From: Amoebidium appalachense
Taxonomy: Eukaryota; Ichthyosporea
DNA: 64,000 nt
Direction of reading: 5' to 3'
Assembly (NCBI GenBank): GCA_963693365.1
Contig: CAVNZM010000008.1
Location: 4,836,001-4,900,000, forward strand
Under the pieces are notes generated by a model. The model saw nothing but the letters and a program-made list of their open reading frames with translations. It searched no databases and had not been told where the DNA came from. This document shows positions 25,779 to 49,300 of the stretch, piece by piece. The position numbers and the translations under genes are program-made. The first letter of the stretch is position 1; every line of letters begins with the position of its first letter.

Positions 25779-25982
25779 TGGGGGGGGGGGGGGAGGTTAT
25801 AATGTGTAGCAGGCAATGAAGTATACGTTGATAACGAGACGACAAATGCAGAGTCAAATGCAGAGTCAAAAGCAAAGCTCACAGAGTATGCATAATCAGC
25901 AAAGCATATCCTCTTTGGGGGAGGGGAGACGGGAGAGAGAGGAGAAAGAGGGGGCGGAGAAAGAGAGAGAGAGAGAGAGAGG

Positions 25983-26030
<48 letters not shown>

Positions 26031-26699
26031 AGAATGGGGGGGAAGGGGAAGGGGGAGAGGGAGAGGGGGGGGGGGGGGGGGGGAGAGAGAGAGAGAGACA
26101 GAGAGAGAGGGAGAGAGGAGAGAGAGAGAGAGAGAGAGAGAACGAGAGAGAGTGAGAGAGTGAGAGAGAGAGTGAGAGAGAAAGAGAGTTAAAAAAAAAG
26201 GGGGGGGGGCAGTCTAGATGATGAAAACGGATAGATGCATGAAGAAGGCAGGGGTGTGTGCGCATGTGGGTTTCATTGTGTGTGTGTGAGGGAGAGAGAG
26301 AGTGTGTGTGTGCGTGCATGTACGTGTGTGTGTGCGTGCATGTACGTGTGTGTGTCTGTACGTGCATATGTGTCGAGGTTTGAATGCGGACAACCCCCAT
26401 CCACAACCATCCCCGCTCTCCCCCTCTCCACCCCCCCCACACAATCACTCCCCATTCCCCAAGTATGCTGTGCGAACTCCCTATTTGTGTGTACAGAATA
26501 AGGCATTGGTGTGTGTGTGTGTGTTGTGTGTGTGTGCGCGCGCATTGGAAAGCTCAATTTAGTGGGGTCACAAAACAATTTTCAACTTCTCAACACACTT
26601 AAAGGGTGGTGGTTCAGTGGTTGTATTTGTGCGAGCGCCTACTTGCTGCGCATGTGTGCATGTGTGCGCGTGTGTGTGCACGCGTGTGACCGTGCGCGC

Positions 26700-26701
<2 letters not shown>

Positions 26702-26781
<80 letters not shown>
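26702..26781 (+). repeat. (GT)n microsatellite
   Basis: About 40 GT units, facing the complementary AC run at 27017-27090. Confidence 0.95.
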
Positions 26782-26784
<3 letters not shown>

Positions 26785-26787
26785 CGT

Positions 26788-26993
26788 GCCTGCATCTGTG
26801 CATTCACATTAGAGCGCAATCAGGGTCTGCATTTTTGTAAGCGAGTTTCCGTGTTTGTGTTTGTGCTACAGGCCGCACTAGGTCTCATGCCTGCATCTGT
26901 GCATTCACATTTAGAGGGCAATCAGGGTCTGCATTTTGTAAAAGCGAGTATCCGTGTTTGTGTTTGTGCTACAGGCCGCACTGGGTCTCATGC
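26788..26993 (+). repeat. Tandem duplication, about 102 bp unit x2
   Basis: Two copies of TGCCTGCATCTGTGCATTCA...GTGCTACAGGCCGCACT(A/G)GG in direct order, with a few substitutions and single-base gaps between them. Confidence 0.85.
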
Positions 26994-27008
26994 CCACCAG
27001 CGGCCAGG

Positions 27009-27016
<8 letters not shown>

Positions 27017-27090
<74 letters not shown>
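27017..27090 (+). repeat. (AC)n microsatellite
   Basis: About 37 AC units, complementary to 26702-26781. Confidence 0.95.
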
Positions 27091-27092
<2 letters not shown>

Positions 27093-27164
27093 TGCACACA
27101 CACAGATGCACACACACACATACAAGCACAACCGCACTCTTAGCTCGAGCATATACACACACCT

Positions 27165-27301
27165 TCCATTCACTCAAGCAAGTAGGAAACGCACACACAC
27201 ACACACACACACACAGCACACATGCACACATGAGCACACATACAGATGCACAAACACACCCCCTGCTCAAGCAGACTGACACGCGGGTACGCACATGCAC
27301 A

Positions 27302-27341
<40 letters not shown>

Positions 27342-27476
27342 ACCTTGCTCAAGCAGATGTGTACGTTCACACGTCCACCTCACTCAAGTATGTGGGCACA
27401 CACACAGAAAAGCACACACGTGCGCATGCACACACACGCGCGCGCGCGCGCGCGTGCACACACACGCACACGCACG

Positions 27477-27562
<86 letters not shown>

Positions 27563-27745
27563 CTCTTTCGTCCAGGCCGACACACATACACACACGTTAC
27601 CAAGCAAGTGAGCATGCACACACACGCACACACGCAGGTTGCTTGCTCCAGCACTAAGAACACATTATGAAACAAACCCCTGGTTCAAGTTGCCCCCCAA
27701 AAGGCCCCTGTTCAAGCAGACGTTTACACACACACACACACTCAC
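27165..27745 (+). repeat. Compound minisatellite: (C)TCAAGCAG plus (AC)n
   Basis: About eight spaced units carry a CTCAAGCA(G/A) or TTCAAG core (for example 27171, 27266, 27349, 27384, 27682, 27712), followed by short GC-containing spacer and a variable AC run, the longest at 27478-27560. Confidence 0.5.
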
Positions 27746-28370
27746 TCACCTCCTGAGCCGGGTCCTCCCCTCCCCCTCTGAGCACCCCTTTGGGCGCTCA
27801 TGCTTAACTTACTTTGCAGCTACCCCGCCTATGGTGCACCATTACTACCAGCTTGGAAAAAAAAGGGCTAAATGCCCTCGCTTCCTTCTATATAACAGCC
27901 ACCTGTAATCACTATGTAGGGATTGGTAGGAAGATCATGTTGGCAACCAAACTCAATAAGACGTGAAATGCACGAGTCAGACCTTGTGTGCCTGTGTGAA
28001 GCGAGCGGGATGTGTCGTCACAGAGGGCCAAGAGTTATGGGATTTCTAGCCTCGGCTATTTTTAGAGCAAGTCTGGGTGAACGTTGCTCTGCACTGCTGC
28101 AGCTGCATGTATGTAGTTCATGTAGTTACCGATTTCGCTTCTGGAGACAGACATGTGGTCAGACCTATATGGAAAAAATATTTTTATTATGTTTTTTTTT
28201 CTTTCTTTTTTTTGTCCAATAACGGGTGTAGGCACAGTCAGAGTCTACGCACAGCTGTGACTGAGCTGTGAGACACCGACATCCGATTATGAATGCTGGT
28301 GCTAAATATAGATTATGATTCAAACAGAAAGGAATGTATATGTTCTATTTGTAAAGCCTTTTGATTGGTT

Positions 28371-28475
28371 ATTGCGCAATGAGATAAATTACTAAAGAAT
28401 CTTCCTACATTAGAGAAATGTTGTTCCTATTGGTCAAGAAGAGGAAAAACAAACAGAAGGATTGAGCCAATAGGG
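28371..28475 (+). promoter_or_regulatory. Cluster of CCAAT-type boxes upstream of the LtrA gene
   Basis: GATTGGTTATTG (about 28372), CCTATTGGTCAAG (about 28433) and GAGCCAATAGG (about 28465) are three CCAAT/ATTGG motifs within 105 bp, 250 to 355 bp upstream of the ATG at 28726. No TATA box is visible. This is an inference from motif clustering only. Confidence 0.4.
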
Positions 28476-28725
28476 CTCCTTTTTTTGTCCGGTACCTTTT
28501 TGTTCCTTTGAAGTGCATCACGGCCCTCTTTTTTCAGAGGGCTGTGGTTTGCACACAAAGCTGCCACTTCATCCAGCTGCAGAGGGTTTCACGCGCTTGA
28601 TACAAAAAGCTTTACTTTGAGGGAAAAATTTGAGGCGAATTCACACTTTACCGCCGTTCATCGTTGACGTTTTCTCTTGACGCTTACAAGTTGAACACTA
28701 CAAGCCTGAGAGAATCTAAAGCAAG

Positions 28726-39529
<10,804 letters not shown>

Positions 39530-40497
39530 TATGGCAAATATATGCCACGATTAGCGAATAGTGAAACAATCATATGGTGTGTTTTTTCGCAAGGAATATT
39601 GAACCCTCGAAGTTTTGTGTTGGTTGCAGTGTGGATTCAACGGTACACATTTATCCCCTGGTTTCAGGTTAGTGATAGTACATAGCCATAATGTGAGGAT
39701 GCATGCAATTGTGGTGCAATGCATATGTCATCTAAAAATTGGGTGTGTTGGGATGTGGACTTTAGCAGTAGCTGTTCGGGATTGACTAGCACTCCGGGAG
39801 GAAAGGGGTGGGGGGAGGGGGGGAGGGGTCCTTCCCGTTTTTCCTAACGGGTATGTATGTATAAGGATGATTTATTTTTTTTAAAAAAGAAAAAAGGTGC
39901 CTGCCGTTCTTAGGTTGTGATGGAGCCATGGTGATGTAATTGGGTTGATCTAACCTAAATAGAGAACATTAATTAACGGTACCGGAGACTGGAGGTTGTC
40001 TATATAGCGCTGGTTTGGGTGATGCTAACAACGCTGCCTGAGTTTTTCAAAGAGTTGTAATCGATGTGTGAGGGTCAGACTCCAGGAAAGGGTGTAATCG
40101 TGCGATAAAGTAAGATATTGATAGATCTACATTGTGAAATTCACACCAGCTGATACCGGTGGATATGTGCATTTTTAGGGTGGTAATAATGTGTGACAAA
40201 TCATGCAATACTACGCGGCGTGTGCGAGATGCGCATGCATATATGGGCTGAAGATCTGAACATCGACGGAATAAAGACATATCAGCACCTGTATATGTAC
40301 ACACATGCATGTATACGTACGCTACTCCGATCAAGGCGGCGTGTCTGACCAGGCGGAAGAAGGGATCTACAGTACCTTGAAAGGTTACTTGTGTGCGTGT
40401 GTTCTGTGTGTGTGTGTGTGTGTGTATGTGTGTGTGTGTGTGTGTGTTTCGTGTGTGTGTGTGTGTCCGGGGGGGGGGGGAGGGGGGGAGAGAGAAT

Positions 40498-40542
<45 letters not shown>

Positions 40543-41598
40543 TCAATGGATCCGGAGGTACTCGTGCTGCGACTCGCACGCGTACGCGCACAATGCTATC
40601 GATATGGCTTCGACTATGTTACATTCATTAAAAAAAAAGCACCTAGCGGTGGCCTTGATCTAGCCTGTCCCAAATACTACAAATACAAATACAAATACTT
40701 TGATTCTCACCAAGAACATAAATATTTCACAACCTTATTTGCATGCGGATAATGATCAGCGCAAGTACAATACGTGCACACCACGGTAAACTATTGTCGC
40801 CTAATGTAGTGTGGGTGGTTACTGGCTCTCTCTGAGCAGGGGTCAAATCTTTTTTTATTATTATATATATATATATATATCTTTTATAGCTTTTCTAAGT
40901 AAACCAAGGCCTCCATGGATGATGCATCTATCGTTGTAGGGAGGTTTTGGGTTTACTCCAGGGCACATGGTTACTTATAGGAGACCTTGGTAAACGCACA
41001 ACATTAAATTTCATAAATTCTCTCGTCTGAAATCTATTAATAGTCTCCCTAATTAGGCAGGAGCTATTTTTAGGCACTGGGGGCAATGTGTGCGGCCCGC
41101 GCCCCAACTTGAAAAACTGCACGGAACATAAGCAGCGAGCAGTTATACGTGCGTATGGTGCTTACGAGAAGCATGTCCAAGCGAAGGAAAAAGGAATGTT
41201 AGCCAATAATGTATGCTGGGCCTAGGTAAACGCAACGAAAACTTTGGGAAGAAACTACAACTTGTTGCAGGGGCAAGTAATTTTTTCTACGTCTTGTTTG
41301 ATACACACAACACAAGAACATGAACCCCCTACAACTTGCAACGAATGAACACCGACGTCTAACGAATGTCAGCGTATGAAATTTTTAATATGCTCCTTTT
41401 TAAACATACGGTTGTTGAAAACCAACCCTTTCGCATGTGCATGGCTTCGGAATAACATCACTTTTCTTAGTCCCTCTTCTGCGGGTTCCAAGAAATAACC
41501 ACAGTGTTTCTGTTCCAACTCTTTTCCCGTTTCCTTTCTTTTAGTCAGGGAGAGACTCTGCGGTCAGGGAGAGACTCTGCGCCCATAACACCACAACA
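39530..41598. other. Intergenic region upstream of the THAP-like gene
   Basis: Mostly unique DNA with a G-run at 40501-40541, a (GT)n stretch at 40405-40465 and (AT)n at 40862-40880. A 19 bp direct tandem repeat (GGTCAGGGAGAGACTCTGC-like, 41544-41581) lies just before the ATG at 41599. No promoter motif is clear. Confidence 0.4.
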
Positions 41599-42883
41599 AT
41601 GCGCTGCTGCGCCAACTTCTGCAAAGCGCCACGAACGGCCGAAAACCCTCATGTTCCTCTCCCAAGAGACCACGAGCATAAGGCACAGGTTCTTCACGAC
41701 CTGGGCCGACCAGAATCACACATTCCAGAACTTCTAATCAAAGAGTTGAGCTTTTGTCGTAGGCACATTCATCCAGACAACTTGGTGAAGGTGAACAGGG
41801 GATGGAACCTGAAACCCGGGGCAAGACCTTTTACGCGCGAGGAGGAAAAGGAGTATTGGGGCGAGCAATTACCTGCCATTCACACAGGGTTTGTGGAGCC
41901 TGCAACGGAGACATATCGACCGAAGATGTTGAGGAAAACACCTATGCGGCGGACGAAGAAAATTAAGCTGGAATCGGAGGGAGGGGATGTTTCGGAGGGG
42001 CATGGATTACTACCGGGTTCCAATGTTGTTCCCTACACGGAAGACCACACGTACATTGAAGGGGGGATAACGGTGGAGGGGAACGGGGAGGAACACGGGG
42101 AGGATCTGACCCACCTGACCCACGCGCACACGCACGCACATACGCACGAACATGAGACAACGCTCATGCACGTAGACGAGCACAACACTGTAAACGAACA
42201 GCAGTTTGATCTTCAGCATTACCCTTCGGAGCTGCACACGTACGCGGAGACAGACGACCAAGGGCACGTGCACGTGCACGTGCACGAGAACATGCACGTG
42301 ATTCAAGAGCACGACGTGGAACATGTTCTGAATCATGAGCAGGTGATAGAGCAGCAATTGGGGCAGGTACAAAGCGAGGATGACGGGACAGGCATGTTAG
42401 TTGAGCAGGAGGGCACTACGGAGGAGCAACACGGTAGCGGTGGAGGGGGGGAAGGGGGCGAGGTGGAAGGAATTGGAGCGGGCGGAGGAGAGGGGGGTGG
42501 GGAGGAGGTGGTGGTAGAGGTAGAGGGAACAGCTGTGGAGATGAACGAAAACGCGGGGGATGGGGGGGGGGAGAACCAAGAGGTGCAGCATGAGTTGTTG
42601 GCGCATGAACATGAGTTGCAGCAACAGGAATTACATCACCAACACCAGTTGCAACTGCAAGGGTTGGCGGCCGCCCACGCGTACCAGGCCATGTGCTACG
42701 CCACGCCGCATCCGGCGCTCCTTCTCCCCGCGGACATCGATTCATGTCATGTCATGATCATTGATTTGTGGAACAGGAATAGGGCGTATGAGCTGGAATT
42801 GGCGAAGTTGAAAGGGCACGTACACAAAACGGTTTTGAGGGAAAGATTGCTACGGAGGCAGGCCGAAAAAACACGACAGGAAA

Positions 42884-42914
<31 letters not shown>

Positions 42915-43005
42915 TGGGAGCACGGAGGAACATGAGGTCACGGCGGAGAATGAGGAATCCGATGTGCAACAACATGAAGTGACGGAACGATGTTTAGATG
43001 ATTAA
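41599..43005 (+). CDS. THAP-like zinc finger protein with His-rich region, intronless
   Basis: A single 468-codon open frame. Residues 1-77 fit a THAP (C2CH) DNA-binding domain: MRCCANFC gives Cys4-x3-Cys8, FCRRH gives Cys53-x2-His56 (44 residues between the pairs), and W69 with LKPGARP at 71-77 resembles the closing AVPxxF box. The inner Trp of typical THAP domains is absent, so the call is tentative. A basic stretch MLRKTPMRRTKKIK (110-123) is a likely nuclear signal. Residues about 170-260 are extremely His-rich (HTHAHTHAHTHEHE, HVHVHVHENMHV), with alternating acidic residues. Gly/Glu-rich, His/Gln-rich and poly-Ala (11 Ala) segments follow, with a likely coiled coil (IDLWNRNRAYELELAKLKGH) at about 385-440. 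I infer a nuclear DNA-binding regulator, perhaps metal-binding through the His region. Compared with its neighbours it has no introns and few simple repeats, so it may be retroposed. Confidence 0.65.
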
Positions 43006-43440
43006 TGTTGGGAGGTAACGTTTGTAAATGGGTTTTTTTGTGGGAATATGTGTGCGAATGTCGAGTTAAATGATGAGAGGACATTTCATCGGACGCTCAG
43101 TTATTTTCAAAGGTCGCTGATGCATTTTGGTGTGTGGCTGTTTCCGAATGTGTTACGTGGGCTGCGGTGTGTACTAGTGCGGATGTTTAGTTTGCTATTG
43201 ATTGCGCGGCTGGAACAGAATGCCTAGTTACTCTTACGTGTAAGGGGGTACCTGGTATGTGCGAGTGTATGTATGGGCTCACACACACACACACACACAC
43301 ACACACATGATACTTGCACGCACGGGCACGAGGCGAGCACTCATACACACAAGCCACACACACACACACACACACACACATGCACTTCAGGGCAGGTGCA
43401 AACACACCAAAGTTTAAGTTCTTTGACCATGCTACATGGC

Positions 43441-43477
<37 letters not shown>

Positions 43478-43482
43478 GACCA

Positions 43483-43534
<52 letters not shown>

Positions 43535-43535
43535 T

Positions 43536-43576
<41 letters not shown>

Positions 43577-44017
43577 CTGCCTGAATGTGTTCCTACGGTT
43601 TCCTTTTAAAGGGACTTGGGTGTTTTAGTTTTGTCTCGTATCCACGTCCGACCCCAACACAGGCCCCACATAAATGTGATCTCTGTTTTTGAAAATCGCG
43701 CAATTTCTTTTTATGGAAATGTTTGAGAGATGCGAGTTACACTTTCTCGCGTACAAACACTCACATGTAATTACACAAATGTAAATTCACGACATATTTC
43801 AATATTAACAAATTTCACGGGGATAGCATTATAATTGTCCTGCAGTGCAACGTATGAATGAAGAAAATTGGATTTGGCAGCCCGTTCATACTGCTACATA
43901 TGCGCCCATTTCAGTCAATATGATCAACCCTGACTCGAGCTCTTAGGCGTTTAGTAACAGCCCCCCTCCCCCCCCCCCCCCCCCCCCCCCCTCCCCCCCC
44001 TCCCCCTCCTCCCCCTG

Positions 44018-44175
44018 TCCGAGTTAGAGAGTCATATACGCGGGCCCAGATAGCTATGGCCGAAGCTCAGACGCAATTGATGAGTTGGGTCCGGGCCCGG
44101 GGCTCCCTGAGGATGGGCTGAATGTTTGCCTTTGCATGTGTCCTGCACTATGCTTCTCATTGTGTTTATATATAC
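44018..44175 (+). repeat. SINE-like C-tailed repeat, copy D (internally deleted)
   Basis: Has GAGTTAGAGAGTCATATACG, GCTCAGACGCAATTGATGA and CTCCCTGAGGATGGGCTGAA fused directly to TGTTTGCCTTTGCATGTGTC, so about 50 bases of the core are missing relative to the copy at 35765. It has no C-tail. Confidence 0.65.
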
Positions 44176-44435
44176 GTATGGGGTTTTACGCTGTTTACTC
44201 GAGGCAAAGAGAGACCAGTCTCTGGTATGGGGGTTTTTGCTCGGAATATGTCCTCAGCGGTATATCATGATCAAGTACATAGATGTCGGGTGTTGATATA
44301 TATATATCAGGGTTTTCTTACTTTACGAAGCACCATAAAGACTAAGAAAATCATTTAGTAGGGTTCCCCGTTTGTTTTTTGTTTTTTTTTGTTTTTTTTT
44401 GGGCTCCCCTAGGCCTGGGACACTCGGTATCAGCT

Positions 44436-44436
<1 letters not shown>

Positions 44437-44502
<66 letters not shown>
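44437..44502 (+). repeat. (GT)n microsatellite
   Basis: About 33 GT units. Confidence 0.95.
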
Positions 44503-44509
<7 letters not shown>

Positions 44510-44517
44510 CGTGCGCG

Positions 44518-44890
44518 CTAGAATTTTGTAATGATGTGTTTCTCAAGCCAATCAATACATCTAATAAACAGGTCATAGTTACGTGTGTTTAGTATAAAAT
44601 CAAGGATGTTGTAATTTTCAGGTAGGCTATCGTTCTGGGTGTCTGTTGTGAATGTGCCGTGTGTGTGCTGCGGTATTCTGTGGATTATCAAACTACATTT
44701 GGCAATACATGACCGTTTAAACTGGTGTGTGCGTGTGTTGTTTGGGCATGCGATACGATGCCACCTTATACTTATTAGATCTCCACTGTAAAGCACGTGT
44801 ACAGTAAAAGCCTGCCAGAGCTGGTCAATGATACCATCAGCTAGAGAAAGACCAATTCTACAGGAAGGTAATATGTATTAAGGTGTTACA
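44518..44890 (-). pseudogene. Possible retroelement remnant
   Basis: A minus-strand open stretch of ordinary composition encodes (A)DGIIDQLWQAFTVHVLYS, then CIAKCSLIIHRIPQHTH and NILDFILNTRNYDLFIRCID. The pattern loosely recalls the C-terminal tail of LINE polyproteins, but I cannot confirm a domain. Confidence 0.2.
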
Positions 44891-46388
44891 CATTTGCGAG
44901 TGCCATATTTGGCAATATGGTTAAGGCGGTCATTATATATAAAACGAGACATAAGGCTTAGTTTTACAAATGAGCTTGAAAAGTTCGTACCATGTTCTGC
45001 ATTCGAACAGTCACGTGCACCCGCCCCCCCCCCCCCCCCCCCCCATGCACACACACAAACACACACACACACACACACGCACGGTGTTCAACGGCGACTG
45101 CCGCATGCACGTGCACGTACGCATACGCTTGTAGTAAGAAAAAGAAAGAAGGAAGGAAGGGGCGGAGGGGGGGAGGGGAGGGGGGGGGAGAAGAAAAGAT
45201 TCGCTGATCGATTGGAAGTTCATGATCATTTGAATCGTGAAGAAAAAGATATCACCGATCGCGCCAAATAAAAAGGAAGGAGTAGTGCTTGCAAGCTTGC
45301 GATCACAATTGGTTGTGGGGGGGGGGAGGGAGGGGGAGGGGGTTGTAGAAAGCAGTCTGCCAGTAGTACAGCTGACTGCAACCAAGTCTGACTCAGTATA
45401 CGTAACTAGTTTGAGCGGACAAAATCATGTAGAGTGATAGCCATACAAAGAGTACGCACACACATGGCATTGCGCACATGATAGGGGGAGGGGGGGGGGG
45501 GGGGGGGGGCACTATCATATCCACTGAGTCCACGTCACATCCATGGTATACATGTGTCCGAATCCGACGAAGTTCGAAACCCAAAATGCCATATCACGGT
45601 ACAACCGGTTACTCAAGCCTTCTGCTCCCGACTGGAAGTCTGAAACCCAGGGTCGCACGTCTTGATCAGATAAGCAGGCCCTTACTTATGCGACCTGGGG
45701 CCCGAGGCAGTGCGCAAAAGCCTCCCAAGAAAAAGATAGGAACTCGGGGGGAGCGCTAGCGGGGACTCGATCGCGAGAGGAGCTGGCCATGGGAGGGGGG
45801 TTTTCCGATATACGTAAGCAAGTTTCCGGGCATCGATCGAAAGTCTTTAGGGGATTGACATCTGATTCATTGCGAAGCAGGTGACTAATGGAGGGAAGTG
45901 GAAAGGTGGGTGTAAGGGGCTGCAGCGAATGAGACAAGTGTGGTGCAGTGTGTGGGGTGCCACACACACAGGTACATGATTAGTACATGTGGCACATGAG
46001 GGCACCCCCGTCTAGAAAACACCAGAAAGTCCACAATGAAAACATCAAAAGGCAATGCCTCGACCAAAGTTTTATGCCGAATGCCGCTGCAGGGAGGCGA
46101 TTGCGAAGTTAAGTCACTTGAACAGAGCCCATCATCGGGGGGAGGGGGGGGGGGGGGGGGGGGTCATCAAAAGTATAATTTCACAGAGGCCGGACAAGTT
46201 CCACTCTTTCAAATCTAGCGTCCCAAGCCTGCGTGTGGTTGACCAAGCCCTCCTTTGCTTCAATGTCAACAGGCAAGTCGGTCTTCGCCAAAGCCGTGGT
46301 GGTGGTGGTGATGGTGGGGGGAACGGGAGGGGGGGGTTCCAAAAGAAACTTTAGGAGGGACACCACTGAAAATTAGGCGAGGGGGGCG

Positions 46389-46398
46389 CCTTTATTTA
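46389..46398 (-). terminator. Poly(A) signal overlapping the L26 stop codon
   Basis: On the minus strand the coding region ends CAGCAGTAAATAAAGG, so the stop TAA overlaps AATAAA. If this hexamer is used, the 3' UTR would be only about 20 to 30 bases. Confidence 0.55.
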
Positions 46399-49300
46399 CT
46401 GCTGCATGGCCACGGCGTCGTTCTTGCCCTTGCTGGCATTGTCGCGGTTCTTGCGGGCCAGCAGGCTGTTGCGGTCCTTGTCCAGCTTGAGCTTGATCAC
46501 CTCCACCTGTGTACGTGCGTGTGTGTGTGTGGGAAGAGGGGGTTGTGTGGTGATGAGGTGGTGGAGAGGGGTTTGTGGTATGTGTGTGTGTAAGAGAGGA
46601 GGGAGGAGGGGGAAGGGGAGGGGGGGGGGGGGGGGGGTTAGAATGTATTGAGGTGAACGAATAAAAGATACGTGATGGAAAACACATTGCAGAATGCAAA
46701 CCACGGATAAGAGAGTATGCATCACAAGCAGAGCCCACCCCCTGGGGGGTCCAAGACATCCACATTTCTCGAGCTTAGAGCTCGAGTTTGGCATATTGTA
46801 CGCAGAACGAAGAACTCATCTCACGAAAAACACAGTGCAGGTTTTTGTGTTAGTGTGCATAGGTGAATATGTGGGTAGAGGTGTCTGCGTGCAAACAGTG
46901 TGCACGTGTGGGTTCAGGTGTGTGTGAACTTGTGCAAGTGTGGAAGTATGTGTGTGCACATGTACTTGTACGTGTCGAAGTATGTGTGAATTTGCACACG
47001 TGATACTTCGACACGTACGAGTGTAAGAATGTGTGCTATGTAGTGTGAGGGTGTATAAGTGCATGCACACCAGCGTCAAATGCATGTGCAATGAGCGTGT
47101 GCATCCCAAACGGTTGCAGATGGCAGTGTCTCTGCATGTCTCCGTGTGTTTGTGTATGTCTCCAGCATATGCGCGCGCACACCATGTTCATGAAGAAAGA
47201 CGTCCAAACAAATGAACTCATATTTTTTTTGTCCATTCAGAGAAGAATGGAACAGACGCGCAAAATTGATGTAAGAGCTTGAACGTGAATGTATTGGGTG
47301 TTGGGTGAATCACGCGTGTGTGCATGCATCTACGTCTCCGCGTATGTGTGCCTGTGTTTGTAAACTAGTTGTGTGTGCAGGTCTCTATGTGTATCGTTCA
47401 GGAGAAAATCCGTGCATGCATGCATACAAGTGTGTGTGTGTGTGTGCGTGTGTGTTGTAAGCGCGCAAGTACACAGGAAGACAATAACATAACAATATTA
47501 GTGCAGAACACAAAATGCATGCCGCAGCATGTCTGTGTGCGCACAAGTCTGTACCCCTGCCATGTTTGCACAAAACGGCAGCCCTGCCCTCAGGGAAGAC
47601 AACCCCCCTTCCCCTCCCCCTCCAAAAAAAAAAAAAAAAACACCAACCAAACAATCCCTGTTTGTCGGTTTTACATCAGCCAGCAATTGCACACAGACAA
47701 CCCATTCTTAGCATACATACGGAACAGACACTGGCCCAGAAACCCTCCTGCCCCCTCCCCTACACGCCACAAACACACACAAGGAGAGAACCAAAGACAA
47801 ACAGAGAACCACAAGCAGGCCTGCTTGAATTTACAGCTCCACGATCCCCCCCCCCCCCCCCCCCCCCCACTACCATCAACACGGAGCTTGCCCCGTCTCG
47901 TTCCACAAATCCCCCCAATTACTCACCCAAAGACTCGCATCTCCACCTCCCCTCCACCAACATCCCCCTTTCCTTTTACCAAACCGCCCCCCCCCCCCCC
48001 CCCTTTATCCCTCCCCCTAACCACCACGACCGCCCACACACACACCACCAACACCTCCACCTTCGACAACCCCCCCCTCTCCCCACCCACACCCCTCTCA
48101 GCGCGCCCCCTTCCCCCCCCTCACCCGACAAACCCTCCCTCCTCCTCCCCATAAAGAACACCCACCTCTCCCCACCCAAAACACACGCCCACGCACCTTC
48201 GAGGGGTCGACGCCAATGTTGATGGTGGCGCCGTTAGCCTTCTCGCGCTGGATGCGCTCAATGTGGATGACCCACTTGCGGCGGTACACCTCAGTGACCT
48301 TGCCGCTCTGCCCCTTGAACCTGCCGCGGGTCACGGTAACCTCATCCTCCTTGCGGATGGGCACGGACCTAAACAATGAAAAAACAAGGAAACCGTTGGT
48401 GTGAGCGTCAGGTAGATAAGCATGTGTTTCATATGTATTTATATACATGAGTGCGTGTGGGTTGAAGTTTTGGAGTAGAGGGTTGCGGGTGGGCACATCT
48501 TGGGTGTGTGTGTGTGTGTGTGTGTGTGTGCCACTCAAAGAGAGACAAGTTCACACTCAGCGAGAGATAGAGAGAGAGAGAGTGTGTGTGTGTGTATGCA
48601 TGTGTGTGCGTGTGCGAGCTAAAAACCATTGAAAAAACAATGAGAGCATGGTCTATCTCCGTGTGTGTGCACGTGCATGTGTTTGCGTGTGTCTATGTTT
48701 GAGCTTTCGAATAAACAAGGTTTTGGTATGAAAGGAATAGCGGCATGTCCCCCCTCCTCCCCCTGGTGTGTGTGTGCCTCAGCTTTGAAACAGACATTAT
48801 GTGTGAGGTTTGGACTGCAATGTAGGCAGAGCAGTTGCCAAACATGGGCACATGATAAATTAACAAAATAGGCACACAAATTCACCCTCCGGAGAGAGAG
48901 AGAGAGAGTGTGTGTGTGTGTGTGTGTGGGGGGGGGGGGGGGGTTAATTACATGTGCGCATAGCAGGAGGAAACAAGGGTGTTATTCACTAATCTTTCGT
49001 AACGGAACACAAGCACAGACGTAGTGTGCCCAAGCCACCCCCCAAACCACCCACACATGCAAAAGGCACGGGAACACGGACACCTACATGTCTTAAACAC
49101 ACAGAAAACGTGGGAGGGAGGAAGGAGAGTGGGTGTGTGTGTAAACACGGAGAGGAGTGCAGAACAGCATGTGTCGGGTCAGGCTCATGCAAAGGCAAAC
49201 AGGACAGATGAAAACTTTTCCCTCCGCTTCTTCCCGAAATGTAGATATCCGAGCAGAAACACCCATGAACTCAGTGTATAGCAAAGAGTGTTGTGGCATT

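Larger units (their letters stand above)
25728..28725. other. Region between divergent genes, repeat-dense
   Basis: Must contain the missing 5' exon(s) and promoter of the CCCH/SAM gene and the promoter of the LtrA gene. Up to 27750 it is dominated by (GT)n, (GA)n, (AC)n and two minisatellite-like arrays. From 27750 to 28725 it is ordinary unique sequence with CCAAT motifs near the LtrA start. No exon could be assigned. Confidence 0.45.
43006..46395. other. Intergenic region, repeats and a possible LINE remnant
   Basis: Contains (CA)n near 43280 and 43360, T-runs of about 34 and 46 bases (43445-43533) joined to a G-run of about 39 (43537-43575), a SINE-like copy at 44018-44175, (GT)n at 44437-44502, and an AT-rich open stretch at 44518-44890 (-). 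G-runs occur at 45481-45508 and 46141-46163. No gene is supported. Confidence 0.45.

Noticed and set aside
27165-27745. CRISPR-like array of spaced cores
   Set aside because: Cores are short and degenerate, spacers are (AC)n and vary widely, and the genome is eukaryotic.
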